NCBI RefSeq assembly: GCF_019649055.1
Contig: NW_026570244.1
Span: 1,116,001-1,180,000, forward strand
Length of the DNA: 64,000 nucleotides
Reading direction: 5' to 3'
From: Paramacrobiotus metropolitanus
Lineage: Eukaryota > Tardigrada > Eutardigrada > Parachela > Macrobiotidae
Of the stretch, positions 32,200-44,059 are shown piece after piece (position 1 is the stretch's first letter; the number at the start of each line of letters is the position of its first letter). The notes below the pieces were generated by a model, which saw nothing but the letters and a program-made list of their open reading frames with translations, was not told where the DNA came from and made no database searches. The translations under genes and the position numbers were made by a program.

Positions 32200-33600
32200 A
32201 CACGTAGCAGTGTCGATGATACCGATTGTGCGACGTTTCACCGCCAGACATTTCCCAACCAGACATTTCATCGAGTAACAATTCACCGCAGTAACGATTC
32301 AGATCCCGGAAAATTCGCCGACACAACATTTCAAAACTGTAACATTTCATATCCGCAACGTTTCGAAGCCGCAACTTTTCATGATAGTAACATTTCTCAA
32401 CCTTCTCTCTGATGCGCACAATCCGGGTACGACAACCTGCCCTTTCCTGAATGGCGTACAGTAGCTCAATGTTTTAGATTTGCTTCGAATTCGGATTTAA
32501 GCTGGATGCAGGCCAAGTATTTCAAAACTGCTGCAGTCGGCATCGGCATACATTTTTCGATCTAGATGTGCAGGATTAATTATTTTTGACAATCTTTCAA
32601 AACAAATTAGCGGCAAGAGAGAAACCGGAGGCGCAGAGAATGTTGAGGCTTGGCTGAGCGTTTAATGCGCTTTGCTGTGGTTTACCATGAAATGGATTCT
32701 ATGGAATATCAATTTGGGAAACATCAGTAGAAACCTGTAGGTTTCCGAAACATATTGCCTGGACGTCGAGTAGCGGTATCGAAAATCATGATGCTGTTTC
32801 CTCGATTTAACGTTTTTATTAATATCTTAGAATGACGATTGTTAAGTGTCGGTGAAAGATTTTGGTGTAACTAAATAACTTTGATACAACTGATATATAA
32901 CTACTGTAACATAACTGATATAAGTCGTATAACTGATTTCGATATCTATATAACTAGATAACATTTTATATAACTGAACGACGTACTAATTCAACGCTGA
33001 GGCGAAGTACAATAACACTAAATAGATGTATCGCATAATTTTAAAACGATTGTTATGACTGTAAATTTGTAATAATTTACCCATGCCATTTATGCCAACG
33101 TAATGGTGTGCCTAAAACTGGTTACATTTGAGTAAAACAGTAACAATAAAAGGTACATCAGTTATGTTATTTTTATTGTGAAAGATGGGATTTGGTAATG
33201 GGTTTTAGGGCTTTTAGATATAATTTATAACAATTTTACAGAATATTATGCGTGGGTTGCCGCAGTTGCCAATAACAGGATATTTAGTAAATTTGTCGGT
33301 TTTTGAATTGTAGCAATCGAATCTCGTTAAGGAATAGCGGGATAGAGTTGTTCCAGTGTGCGCAATGTACTTCATGCATTGTTACGGGGCGGCAAATGTA
33401 CGAGTCATGAAATGTTACGGTTGCGATATGTTGCAGTTGCGAAACGTTGCAGTTGCGAAATGTTGTGGCTTTGAAACGTTGTAGTTGTCAAATTTTGCGG
33501 ATGAGAAATATCGTGGTCATGAAATGGATTCGGTGAAATGTTACGATGTGAAATGTCGCGTTGTGAAATGTCGTGATACCGATGAGACCCGATAGGCGTT
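32200..33600. mobile_element. large foldback element with GAAATGT-type subrepeats
   Basis: The left arm (about 32200-32410) consists of degenerate units ending ACATTTCA or ACGTTTC. The right arm (about 33370-33600) carries the inverse units GAAATGTTGCG and GAAACGTTGCAG. Outer ends contain GATACCGAT in inverse positions (32217 and 33575). The middle, about 0.95 kb, is AT-rich without a supported gene. The style matches the element at 44.06-44.72 kb. Confidence 0.65.
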
Positions 33601-34222
33601 AGCAGTAAGTACTTATTAAAGAATAATTATTGAAGTGTACAGTTACGGTATATCGTGGTGAAATGTAAGCATTGTGTGCACGAGTTTGTATGAGAAATAT
33701 CCAAATTGGCGACTTTGACGCTCGTTATGCTACTCTCGAGTAGCTTTTTCTAAAGCAACATTTATGAATATTTGGGCGTGGATACAAACGTGCAAAAGAC
33801 ACATCATCGTGATATGGACCAGTTATGAGCGCTTATCTTATCTCGTGCGTTACTCAACTTTTGCAGAATTCTCACAATTGACAGGATTTACTAAATTTGC
33901 GGTCTGTTCTGATCCGGACTATTGTATACTTTCGGTTTCTTGTTTATTTCCTTTCTGGTAACATCACAACAGTGTTCGGAGTTACTGTGCAGACTACTAG
34001 GTTTTCATTCAATAAAACTGTTAGCGTTACACGCATTTTCGTTTATCGGCTATTACAAAATGCACAAAAACGACCCAAAGGATATGCATACCGCATGCAT
34101 ACACACATGAATAAAAGCGCTATCATATTTCATAGAAACAAACTAAAAGAGGGACCATCACAGTGCGTTCAAAGCGGTGTACAGCAATCAGGTAAAGTAA
34201 AATATGAAAAACAGTGTATGAC
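33601..34222. other. intergenic, nothing recognised
   Basis: AT-rich. Frames such as 33897-34226 look random. Confidence 0.4.
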
Positions 34223-34680
34223 CTAGGTACAATGGGTCTTACAGTACATGACCAACCATGAGGTCATGGCCTTTTTTAGGAAGGTCAGTCCGTCCTCGAT
34301 CTGGAACTGAATCATTTTCTTGGCGATCGCATACGGCAGGTCACGGACATTCGTGTGAACAAAGAGTTTCTCAAAGTGCATTCGCAAAACAAGGTGAGCG
34401 CACAGAAATATCAATTTCCTCGCAAGCACCACCATGGAGTCCGCCGGATTCGGAGGTGCGGGTAGGCGGACTGCTTTGTATTCGCCGTATGAGGCTGTGG
34501 CAGATGATCGATGCACGCGGCACCTCCTGGAATAGTTTCCTCCGCGCGTCCACCCACGATAACGTGGGCAACGCTGACCTTTTGCGCCACACGCGGCACA
34601 TTGTCGATCTGTGTTCTTCATCTCGACAGGGGACTGCAATTGGAAACGTTCAGTTATGGAAACAGTAGCTGTACATCATT
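34223..34680 (-). other. GC-rich island, possible coding remnant
   Basis: GC content rises sharply and both strands are open. On the minus strand one frame gives KLFVHTNVRDLPYAIAKK and IEDGLTFLKKAMTSW, which is protein-like, and another gives CAACGAKGQRCPRYRGW. The frames do not join and no family is recognised. A fragment of a broken gene is likely. Confidence 0.3.
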
Positions 34681-34714
34681 CAGCAGCAAAAGTGGTAACC
34701 TGATAAATAAATGA

Positions 34715-35170
34715 CACTACTATTAGTAAAGGCTTTTTAATCGGATAAAATATCTTTAAAAACTAGGACTGAATACGGGGAGAAAATATCTTCAAAAACT
34801 ACGACTGAATACGAATGCAGATGTTCGCAGGAATTTTTAATCAGACAAAAAAATGTAATGGTCCTCTTTAGGTTTTGCAGTTCTTATATACCTATCCTGA
34901 TAGTGTCGGAACATTTTTATGCGATCGTAATCAACTCAATCAGTATACTCATACAGCTATCTACAAACTCAGTCTGGCAAGACAGTACAATAGCGTTCAT
35001 ACGTACAGTAAGAGCAGTATGAGAATGAGATGATACGACGCTGATTAATGAACAAAAATATAGCTGATCTGTATAAAGTTTTTACTCTAATTGTTTTCAT
35101 AGTCCAATTTCTTCTCTTCAGTTGTGACATAAATATTAAAAAAACTACTCTGTAGATTGCAACTAAATTA
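34715..35170. other. intergenic AT-rich
   Basis: Near-repeats of AAAATATCTT(T/C)AAAAACTA lie at 34747 and 34783. No gene is supported. Confidence 0.4.
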
Positions 35171-35699
35171 TACTGTAGTGACGTTCACAGGTTATCGATG
35201 TCGAGATGCTTTGGCCGGGCCTATGCTTTTGCTGTCTAGGAGGCGTGTTCCGTTTCAGCCGTCTAAAATGCGGGTCCTGGTTAGTCATTTATTAGAAAAA
35301 AATAAACAATAAAAAGGCCCTTTACTTTTTCCAAAACATGAATGTTGCCCACGGAACTCCAATTTTCTTCGCGTAGGATCTGGCGCTGATGTTAGGCGCA
35401 GCATAGCCCAACATAAAAGCTCGGATTTCTTCGTCCGTGTACTTCTGCTGTCCGCGAGCCATGTGACAATCAGAGCTCTGACATTATTTAAAATTTCCCC
35501 AGCCATAAAAAAACATATCTGATACGCAGTAAATTAGAATCAGACTTTGTTAACAAAATTTAATAATGGACAAATTCAAACTTGTTATTTATTTGATGGT
35601 GATTTATCGTGAATTTTTCCCATGCAGCGTTGATGCGGTCAGTGCACATTTTTCCGGTATACTTACTCTGTGGTCTAATTTGTGAACGTCACTACAGTA
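35171..35699. mobile_element. TA-flanked MITE carrying a tiny HTH ORF
   Basis: The element is 35173-35697. It begins CTGTAGTGACGTTCACA and ends TGTGAACGTCACTACAG, an exact 17-bp inverted repeat. TA lies on both sides (35171-35172 and 35698-35699), as expected for Tc1/mariner-like insertion. It holds one small intact ORF on the minus strand. Confidence 0.8.
35322..35462 (-). CDS. 46-residue helix-turn-helix protein inside the MITE
   Basis: It starts MARGQQKYTDEEIRAFML, continues NISARSYAKKIGVPWATF and ends FMFWKK before TAA. The pattern (acidic helix, turn, A-K-K-I-G-V-P recognition helix) resembles the first DNA-binding helix-turn-helix of Tc1/pogo transposases or Pipsqueak-like domains. It may be a remnant of a transposase N-terminus that still binds the inverted repeats. 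It is too short for catalysis. Confidence 0.55.
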   Translation of the reverse strand: MARGQQKYTDEEIRAFMLGYAAPNISARSYAKKIGVPWATFMFWKK

Positions 35700-35829
35700 C
35701 ACATCCTGAAATTATTTTAAAAAGCTGGTTGGAGAATGTAAATTCGCTGCCTAAATTCATCGTATACAATGATCGTCTGGGATTTAAAGCAGTTATTATT
35801 TTAAGTGCAGTTATGCTACGGACAGAAGA

Positions 35830-37640
35830 ATATTATTGCCGAATTAGAATTAGAGTTTAAGAACGTTCTTCCTGCTGACCTGCAAACTGAATCGCTCCCA
35901 TTTACGTATGAAGCAGAACTACCTCTGAATCCTGTTGCTAGGATATTAACTGCGTCTAAAGAATCATTCGACTGTACGACAGAATCCCCGATTGTCGCTG
36001 TTCAAACTGTTATAAGCACTGAACCGGAGTCAGGTGAGATTTCCATTTAATATAGTTTCCTTTATAACATTACCTGACCGGATTGCATTTAATTGATCCC
36101 TTCGTTATTTTGTGGATCATAGTATGTGTTATTATGTCGTTTCTTTGAACAGACAAAAAGAAGAACGTTTATCGCGTAACTTGCAATCTTCATGATGATA
36201 ACGGCAAATTCCGAGTTTCCCGTGTCGGCTCATACATACCGCAATATGCCCAATTATACTCGATCCGTTTTCTGTTAATGCAGACACGTGTGTCCGATAT
36301 TGCTGAGACCAAATGGGGTGAGACTTTCTCATGGTACATACCATTAATCTATCGGTCATTGCTGTGTACAAGTATGTTGTTGTTCATTGCTGAATATTAG
36401 TGCTTTTATTTCATTAAGTCGTATAATTGTCGGTCACAGGTCACTCGTACAAATTCTGTAGTATCGGCAACGCGGAGATAAACGAACCAGTATATATAGT
36501 GGGAACACTGTATAAAGAGATGCTGTTAAAGCCGAATATCATCCGCACATTGTGCCGCGACCCTGATGTATCGGCGCAACCCGTTGTACCGAGATATGCT
36601 AGCGATGACATTCTGATGCTGGAGGATGAATCCCAGAGAATCGCCGTGAGCGGGATTCTAAACAAGCAACAAGTTGTAAGCGGTATTGTAGTGGCGGTGG
36701 CCGGTCGGGTGAATGATCGTGGAGAGTTCATTGCAACGGATTATTGTTTCACTGGAATGCCTCCACAGCCTCATTTCACACTTCCAGATGCTAATCGGTA
36801 CAGTGTATCACCTTGTTATCTTTATAGAAATAAAATAAAAAGCATAATGCTTTTCTTGCAGTTACGTTGCATTCCTTACGCGCAATACGCAATTAACAAA
36901 TAATTTCAGTCTTTACCATTTCCTGTTATTTTAATGCCGTTGTTTTATTTTTCGCTACATGACTAATTTTTCAAACAAAATTAGACGCGAACACTGAGCC
37001 GCCTTAGTGTTAAGGGAAATGTGGGGAAAAAATGAAGAATGTGGATGAAACTCTGGAACAACTCTTAAGTTTAAGTGATGCTATTCTGGCAGTAAACTTT
37101 GGATGGCAAAATTTCGTGTATTTTTCTCTCTATAATTATTTCACATAGTAACGGGGCTCATAAACTGTTTTTTCACATTCACAGCGCAATGTAGACGTAT
37201 ATATTATGCCCGGAAGTAAAGATATAGCCAGCTTCATGATGTCACAACAACCCACTGCATCCCAGTATGCTACCGTTGTGTTATGCATCTTCTGGTCTTC
37301 ATCTGGTTACCAATCCATTTAAGTTCGATGTGGACAGGGTACGGTACATGAATTATGCTTTATTATTCGCGTTTTACGTAGCAGGATTTTGCACACTGCT
37401 AAAATATGTTGTTTTCTGACAGAATACTCGGACGTCTGGGCAAAATGTTAACGACATTTACAAGAACTGCCGTGTAAATGATTTGTTGGACATTCTGGAG
37501 CAGACCTTACATTGGGCCACATGGCGCCCACGGCACCAGACACTTTAGGTAAAAATTGTTTTTCCACCAATTCCTGTTCGTTGACTCCTAGGTATTTTCC
37601 GTCTGTAAAGGATGTTATGGATTTTCCGACTATCTAGGAT
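35830..37640 (+). pseudogene. POLD2: DNA polymerase delta small subunit (POLD2/p50), degenerate
   Basis: POLD2 is the essential B-subunit of replicative polymerase delta. Recognisable exons: about 35830-36033, 36153-36317 (SYIPQYAQLYSIRF, ending in K-W-G), 36440-36797 (OB-fold part: VYIVGTLYKEMLLKPNIIR, LEDESQRIAVSG, GIVVAVAGRV, FIATDYCFTGMPPQ), about 37030-37125 (VDETLEQLL), 37185-37338 (VDVYIMPGSKD), 37423-37548 and 37592 to a stop near 37636. Problems: much of the phosphoesterase-like middle is missing after 36862; an extra base near 37248-37252 breaks Q-Q-P-L-H; a break lies near 37513-37520; and an in-frame TAG ends the last exon. A POLD2-derived sequence is clear, but function is doubtful. 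Confidence 0.7.
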
Positions 37641-37960
37641 GGCAATGTGGCCATGTATGATCGTCACTTGTTACCATAATCTCACACAATGAATTATACA
37701 TCCGGCCCAGATCTATAAAAATATTTAGATCAATATTTAGATATTTAGATCAACGAGCCATACAAAGTAAAGCAACGTGTAACTAACATAAATGCAATTG
37801 ATTGTTGCCAACATAATTGTTGATTTTCTTATGAAAACATAATAAAATCAACACGCCTTACGCAATTGTCCGATGACGCCACTTGAAGGTGTCTTATCGC
37901 TAGCAGATGCCGTGGATAATTGTCCCGGCGCGTTGTCGGCTGTTTTACAGGTTTCAGTTG
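37641..37960. other. intergenic AT-rich
   Basis: Nothing recognised apart from a short ATATTTAGATCA direct repeat near 37720-37750. Confidence 0.4.
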
Positions 37961-37966
37961 AAGCTT

Positions 37967-39685
37967 TCATGGAAACAGGCTGCACTTCCTGCAAATCTGG
38001 AACATTAGGGCTTTAACAACTTCACCTGGAGCTATCTTATCGTTAGCAGAGGTGCGTGGCTGCTCCGACCCCTGTTCATCCACATTGCGGGCATTAGTTG
38101 CTGCTGTCGGCTCATTACTCTGCAGTTCCGTAGGTCCACCGCCTTCCGCAACAACTGGTTCACCGGCTTCCGCAACAATTGGTCCACCGGCTTTCGCCAC
38201 AACTGGTCCAGCAACCACTCCATCATTCGGTAATGTCCGCGTTGTCCGATCTTGTACAACCACCACTGGAACAAAGGACCGTTCAGAAGCCGTCGTATCA
38301 GGTTCGACTACTTGTGGTGCTTGCTTGTGTTCAATATTTTGGTCGCTGGCGTTGCTGACTGACGAGGCTGGCGCTTTTTATCAAATTAAAGCAATCAGTC
38401 ATGTTAAATACTGCGCTCATGGTCGTAATATTTTAGTACTAGATATGTAAAACAAATTACAACGCTATTCACCTTTCGTCCATCGGGAATCCCGTTAATG
38501 TTGCCGGCGACAATGGCCGCATGCCAGTTGATTGTTAAATCTTTCCACGTTTTTCCGCTCGGAATGGTGACTATACGTTTCAGAACTGTGTGCGTAAGCC
38601 GGTGGCCACTCTTGATACCCACTTCAACTGCATGAGATGCGATAGCTCTCAGAAGGTTCAGTAATTCCAACGATTCCGATATGAGACAGTATGCTGCTCG
38701 GATTATAAACCGCCAGTCATTTCCAAAAAGCGAAATATTCCCAGTAACGACTTTCATTCAGCTAAAGAGCTTCTTTTTCCGCTCCTGTGTCATTGGTGGA
38801 TCCAGTCTGACTCCGATTTCATTAACAAACGAATGTCCAAAGTCCTGATCGGGATGTGGTGCCACCGGATTCAGACCCTCCGCCATAATACGCAACGCTT
38901 GTTCCCTAGTATAACAGATTAAATAATCCCTGTCGTGTTGGATCTCTTGCTCTTTGATGTTCAAAAGCTTGGCCAAATGAAAGGTCATTTCCTGTTCCGT
39001 TAAATTCCGGAAACAATTCATCTGTTAAAATTATAATCACTGAAACATTTGCAGCGACACAAATACTAAAACTATACCGTATTTCCCGCAAATGTTTGCG
39101 AAAATTAGCAAATAAACATATCCACCCACTCACCTCAATTATTAACTGTAGAAAAAATTTTACTCCGTCCGGCGCCGTCCGTCAAACTGCCTCCACAACA
39201 TGCCGCCCTGTTCACTGGCTTTGTTACTAATCATACTTTCGTATTATTGATGATTTCCTTATTATACAGTTTACTAATGTCCTATAAGTGACAAACGCCG
39301 TGCCAACAAACAATTCAAGCTGAGAACTATCTTTATGGGTACGCAGCCATTCGTCCAGTTTATCCGCATTGTCAATGTGGTCGGTGCCCGGAATCAGTTG
39401 GGCAAAAAGTTTTTCTTTCATGTTGGTTTTGAATATGGACCATGTTGAAAGCGACTTTCGAGTCTTCTCAATAAACACCTGATTCAGCTCGCGTAAACAG
39501 GGAGAGTCGGTCTTAATGGTGATCTGGCTTCGTAAATCAACATTTACGGCTTCATCGATAAGTTTGGCCGCTAAACGATCTTCCATTATCTTGAAATAAA
39601 CGTTATCCGGATCAGTTTCTTTTAGCAGTTTCTTCAGCTGATCGCTACTAATACCGGGTGCCAGGACGCCTTGTGCACGGGACAT
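37967..39685 (-). CDS. unrecognised spliced gene with an in-frame TGA
   Basis: I do not recognise the product. Exon A is 39685-39275 (start MSRAQGVLAPGISSDQLKKL, 137 codons, GTAAAC donor). It joins in phase 0 to exon B from 39021 (TTTTAACAG acceptor; MNCFRNLTEQEMTFHLAKLL) down to a TGA at 38760-38758. The same frame continues without a gap from ATG 38757 (MKVVTGNISLFGNDWRF) to a GTGAAT donor after 38473. Further down, about 38360-37967 encodes a repetitive acidic and Ala/Pro-rich tail (VVAKAGGPIVAEAGEPVVAE). Its phase does not match simply, so another exon or an indel is involved. The gene is divergent from the next one, 0.78 kb away. Confidence 0.45.
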
Positions 39686-40462
39686 GATCTGTAAACAAAA
39701 CGTAAAAAAATCTTAAAGACCAAAACCTTAAAATCAGCACACAAAAAGACGACAAAAAATCCACTAACAAGTGGGTAAGTAAGTGCCGTAGAAAATATGC
39801 ATGCGTAACAAATTTCATTTGGTGGAAAGTTGCACACAGAATACTCTACTTATTTAATGATTAGCAGTCCTTTGAGTCACTCACCTTCAATTAATTAGAC
39901 AGGAATCATTTTTATCCGTCGAAACATAGTCGGTGAAACTACAAACCAACACAAACAAGAAAATTTATGACGTTATTCTTAACTGAGACGCAGGAACACT
40001 CGAGCAAACCGCATATTCTCAACCCATATGCAGGAAGACTGGAATAAACTTCACAATGACAATGCCGTTTGGCGAAAAGTGCAGCCTAAATCCAAAAACA
40101 TGTTTTAACGCTACCATCATATATGAGAGTCGAAGATTACAACTAAATTCAAGAGATTTATTAATATTAACATCACGGAAGGATACGAAAACAATACGCA
40201 TTGGAAGGCAATTGCCCCAGGTAGCCAGCTGTGTTATTATGGTCCAGCTGCTTTTAACCACCAGTTAACCTCACAGCGTAGCCGTTACGTTTGCACAAGG
40301 TCCGCCATACTGACCATGGACCAAGAATGGCCAAATTTTTCTCTTGATTGATAATCACGGTGTTCAACAATGTTGGATTTGTTTTTTGGTATCCCGTTAC
40401 CTATTATTTTTTTCCGCTGATTTAGTAGGTGGCAGTTATCATGTTGTAAAGATAACTGGTAA
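39686..40462. other. divergent intergenic region
   Basis: It lies between the starts of two unrecognised divergent genes and probably contains both promoters. No gene is supported inside. Confidence 0.4.
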
Positions 40463-43400
40463 TAATGACACCAAAGAAGAAACCCCGTACTGACAGTCCA
40501 TCCAGTACCGACAGAAATGCAGCGGCTGGAAGAAAATCGGTGATAACGGTCCACCTCCTGAAGACGACCTCAAGACAGTGAAATTGCTACGAGACTTCAG
40601 CCCCCATCCCGCCGATGATTTCGTAACTGTTGAGTCCGTACAGGATAGCGTAACTAGCAGTAAAGGAGCAGATACAAAAGACAACGCGGAAAAAAGGCTG
40701 CGGCAAATGCCGCTGAACCATCCATCACGAAGACCACAGGTCACACCGCTGGTCTTGCAGCATCCGTTGCAGGCGCTGCCGATGACGGCAGTCCATTTCT
40801 TCCCAACCATACATACCTGAAATATCAACAGCGCGGCTTTATGAAGGCAGTCTTCAACCTCCGCCATGCAACAAACGCCCGCCATCGTGAAGACTGCAAA
40901 TACCCTACGACAGAGCAGTTTCGTGTCATGATTGAAGAGTTTTAGACGCTGTCAAAACACAAGAGTTGGATGCGAAAAGTAAGAGCCATCAATTCTTTCA
41001 CAGATGATTTGAAGACACAAGCCGCGGAATTTGAACGATACTGCAAGTATCCAATGGATGAGAACGGGCAGACATTGAAGGACTTTTTGTCGCGACATCC
41101 CACCGTCCATTATAAGCTGTTTAAATATTACGTACTCAACGAGACCCGTTTCAAGTTTGTGGTACGACATATTTTACCAGGTATGTATCAAGATAATAGA
41201 AATTAAAAGGTTACCGAGCAAATTACTTATCATCTTCTACGTACAACAGCGTTCATTCGATATGCCGCGATCCTTTTCATACGTCTCACCATAATCATAA
41301 TTACATTATTTATTATCCTTAACATTTTAGAAGTGCTGATACAGTTACAATATATCTGCAAACATCATTTTGTTACCCGCAACATAATTTTTATAGCCTT
41401 ACGAACTAACAAGTATCTGTTGGATCTGTCGATGCCTGCTCGCGTTACAAATGAAGGAATGTACACGTTTCTATAACCACCAAAACCGAACCGGGGAAAT
41501 CGTTCCGTATGTCTGTGCGCCCATTAACTTATCCTTGACAACCAAACGGTTGGTCGAACATGCAATACGTGAGTAGTCGTTCGTCATGCAAAACGTTATT
41601 TATACCTTGTTGTGCCTATAGACGACATGTGATAGTAATTATAAAGACAATATCGTACCCCTATTTTCAGATTAAAGACGCATGGCCTGAGCATTTTGTC
41701 CGCATGTATTCGACTCTGACCTGGAAGCAACTGAAGTATGCAGTCCACTCTCGTTTTGTTACGTGGATCGTACTAAGCAAGATACTAAAGTGAAAAAAGA
41801 AGAACAGGCGGAAGAAGGACATACACGCGATTTTTACCAGTGCAAGTTGCCTCCCGATATGGATATCAGTCAACTGAGTCCGGAAGAACTGAAGAAACTG
41901 GAATGGAAGCATCTCGTGACGGGCGTGCAGTATGCATTAATGCATCATCAGTCGGGGCAAGTTATCATAAATGTAGGTACACATGCATACTACAATAGAA
42001 AGTAAAGGTCAACAAATTTATAAATTTATTGTGCACAAATAAATAAAATAAAACTATTTATAAATTTATTTATCTACAAGCTTATTTTCTATGAGATTAC
42101 CATAAAAATATGCTTATGCATTGTTAACCGTCTGCGCAGTTTTTATGCATAAACATCCGGTATATTATATTATATACAGAACATCCGGTATATTATACTA
42201 AAAACGCTACTCTGGCTTCTGTTACCCGACGACACTGACGAAGAAGAGCAAGTCAGAATACGTGAGCTGTTTACGAAGGACGACGAATTGCACAAGGTTG
42301 TAAACGTCCAATTCACAGGATCCAGGACAAAATACGGCGGTGGCTTTTGCGAAACCACAGGCGGATGGATAGACACTTTTCTGCAAAAGACCTCGGGTCT
42401 GCAGAAAAAGGACACTTTTGCCGAACGGTCGAATTTACGCATCGATCATTTGTGCTACTAGTATATCCGCACACACGCGAACGATAGGAAGAAAAATTTG
42501 CTACTCAAACAGATTATATAAATTATATTATTATATTATATCTGCTGTTGTACCGTGTGCAAGCGGCTTCGGCCCCTTACCATGCCCCAATCATCAGTGA
42601 CCGCACAGATAAGATTCCGTTACAAGGAAGAAATCCCGTTCAGGCCAAGGAGATGGCGCAAGCATATTACGGTCGTGATGCTGCTAGGAAGCTGTTGCAA
42701 ATGTTTCGCTTACAAATACGTTCCAAATTTCGGCCTTTTTCGGCAATTGAACACTCGTTCGGGTTTGGAGTAGCCCTGGAAGCCGCATTTCTGACAGCTC
42801 ACAAATACCACGCTCTTCAGACAGATGGAGCACCCTTCGAGTCCATATATGATTACATGACGAAAATTGCGCTACCCATCTACAAAGTATGGTAGAAGCC
42901 TGTGAGCGGGCAATATATTAAATATATAACTCGTGGGTATTTTTTTACGAAGTTATCCAATTGGTGACCTTTTTATGTTCAACTCGCAACGCATCATGTA
43001 TGACATGTTAAAGTGTACGAATTTTTGTATACAAATAATGACACAATATGTGCAACTTATTTGTGACGTGTTCACACAGAACATTGCGAAATGGAATTCG
43101 AGATTGCTCATCATTATGTCAGAGGGACTGCGTTTTTCAAGAAAGTCGACTATGCGACAGAATTTCTATGGCACACAAATCAGGCAAGTGTACGAATTTT
43201 TGTACACAAATAATGACACAATATGTGCAACTTATTTGTGACGTGTTCACACAGAACATTGCGAAATGGAATTCGAGACTGCTCATCATTATGTCAGAGG
43301 GACTGCGTTTTTCAAGAAAGTCGACTATGCGACAGAAGTCGACTATGCAAATTGTGGGACACAATGTGATCCGCAGCAGTTCGTCACGGCACCCATCCCC

Positions 43401-43520
43401 CCGGCAGCAGTAGCAATGGCACCTAAGAAACCACAAGTGATCATTTCAGTGCTGGCAGCGGCTGTTATCAACCAGCAAATAATCCTCACCGCACGCAGCC
43501 ACCGACTTCGCAGAGTTGGA
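40463..43520 (+). CDS. unrecognised multi-exon gene with frame breaks and a duplicated exon
   Basis: I do not recognise it. It starts MTPKKKPRTDSPSSTDRN (a basic nuclear-signal-like start). Open pieces change frame near 40535, near 40690 and at an in-frame TAG near 40945. They continue to about 41180 (KLFKYYVLNETRFKFVVRHI, then a GTATGT donor). Later coding pieces lie at about 41440-41570 (GEIVPYVCAPINLSLTTKRL), 41671-41973 (WPEHFVRMYSTLTWKQLKY, LEWKHLVTGVQYALMHHQ), 42200-42460 (TKYGGGFCETTGGWIDTFLQ) and 42548-42887 (AQAYYGRDAARKLLQMFRLQ). Pieces at 43092 and 43267 are two near-identical copies starting MEFE[I/T]AHHYVRGTAFF. Frame shifts without clear introns suggest decay or sequence error. 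Viral, transposon and host origin are all possible. Confidence 0.4.
43011..43360 (+). repeat. 175-bp tandem duplication inside the unrecognised gene
   Basis: The unit beginning AAGTGTACGAATTTTTGTA at 43011 recurs at 43186 with very few changes. Each copy holds an acceptor-like TTCACACAG followed by the same coding stretch. The first copy ends CACAAATCAG followed by GCAAGTG, a possible GC-AG donor. Confidence 0.8.
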
Positions 43521-43529
43521 CGTTAAGTG

Positions 43530-44059
43530 TTGTCCGTTTATCGAGCGATTGTCTGGATTCCCAATGGCCTTACCAGATCGAGGTGAAAGCGTAGTAGGGT
43601 GTTGATTTCTTTCGCGAAGCATACCGGTTTTATTTGAACCTACAATGGTCACAGAAATTTGTTTTCTGTTTTAATATTTTGATGTCTCAAACGTATTTGT
43701 TTCTGAGGCAATTCGTGTCAAAAATGAAATATTACGTGATGACAGTCGTACTTGTAAGCTCTATTGTTTCTATTACAATATTTCTATTGATATTTTTCTA
43801 TTAGAAACACCAATAATTTATTTTTTTTAGTAATTCTACGCGATAATTTGCGATTAAAGCGTCATAATTCCTTTATCGGTACGAGACTGCGAGGATTGTA
43901 ACAAACCAATCGCCTGGTAAGGAAATTCATGAATAATTTACACGCCAGTTCTGACCGTAATTAATGGGCTTATATCCCATAGTTATACCACTGTGGATCG
44001 AAAATTTACAATAACAGTTTTAAACGACATTATGCCGAAACGTGCGTATGTATCGCACC
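43530..44059. other. intergenic, nothing recognised
   Basis: AT-rich, with a short TTTCTATTG-type repeat near 43765-43800. Confidence 0.4.
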
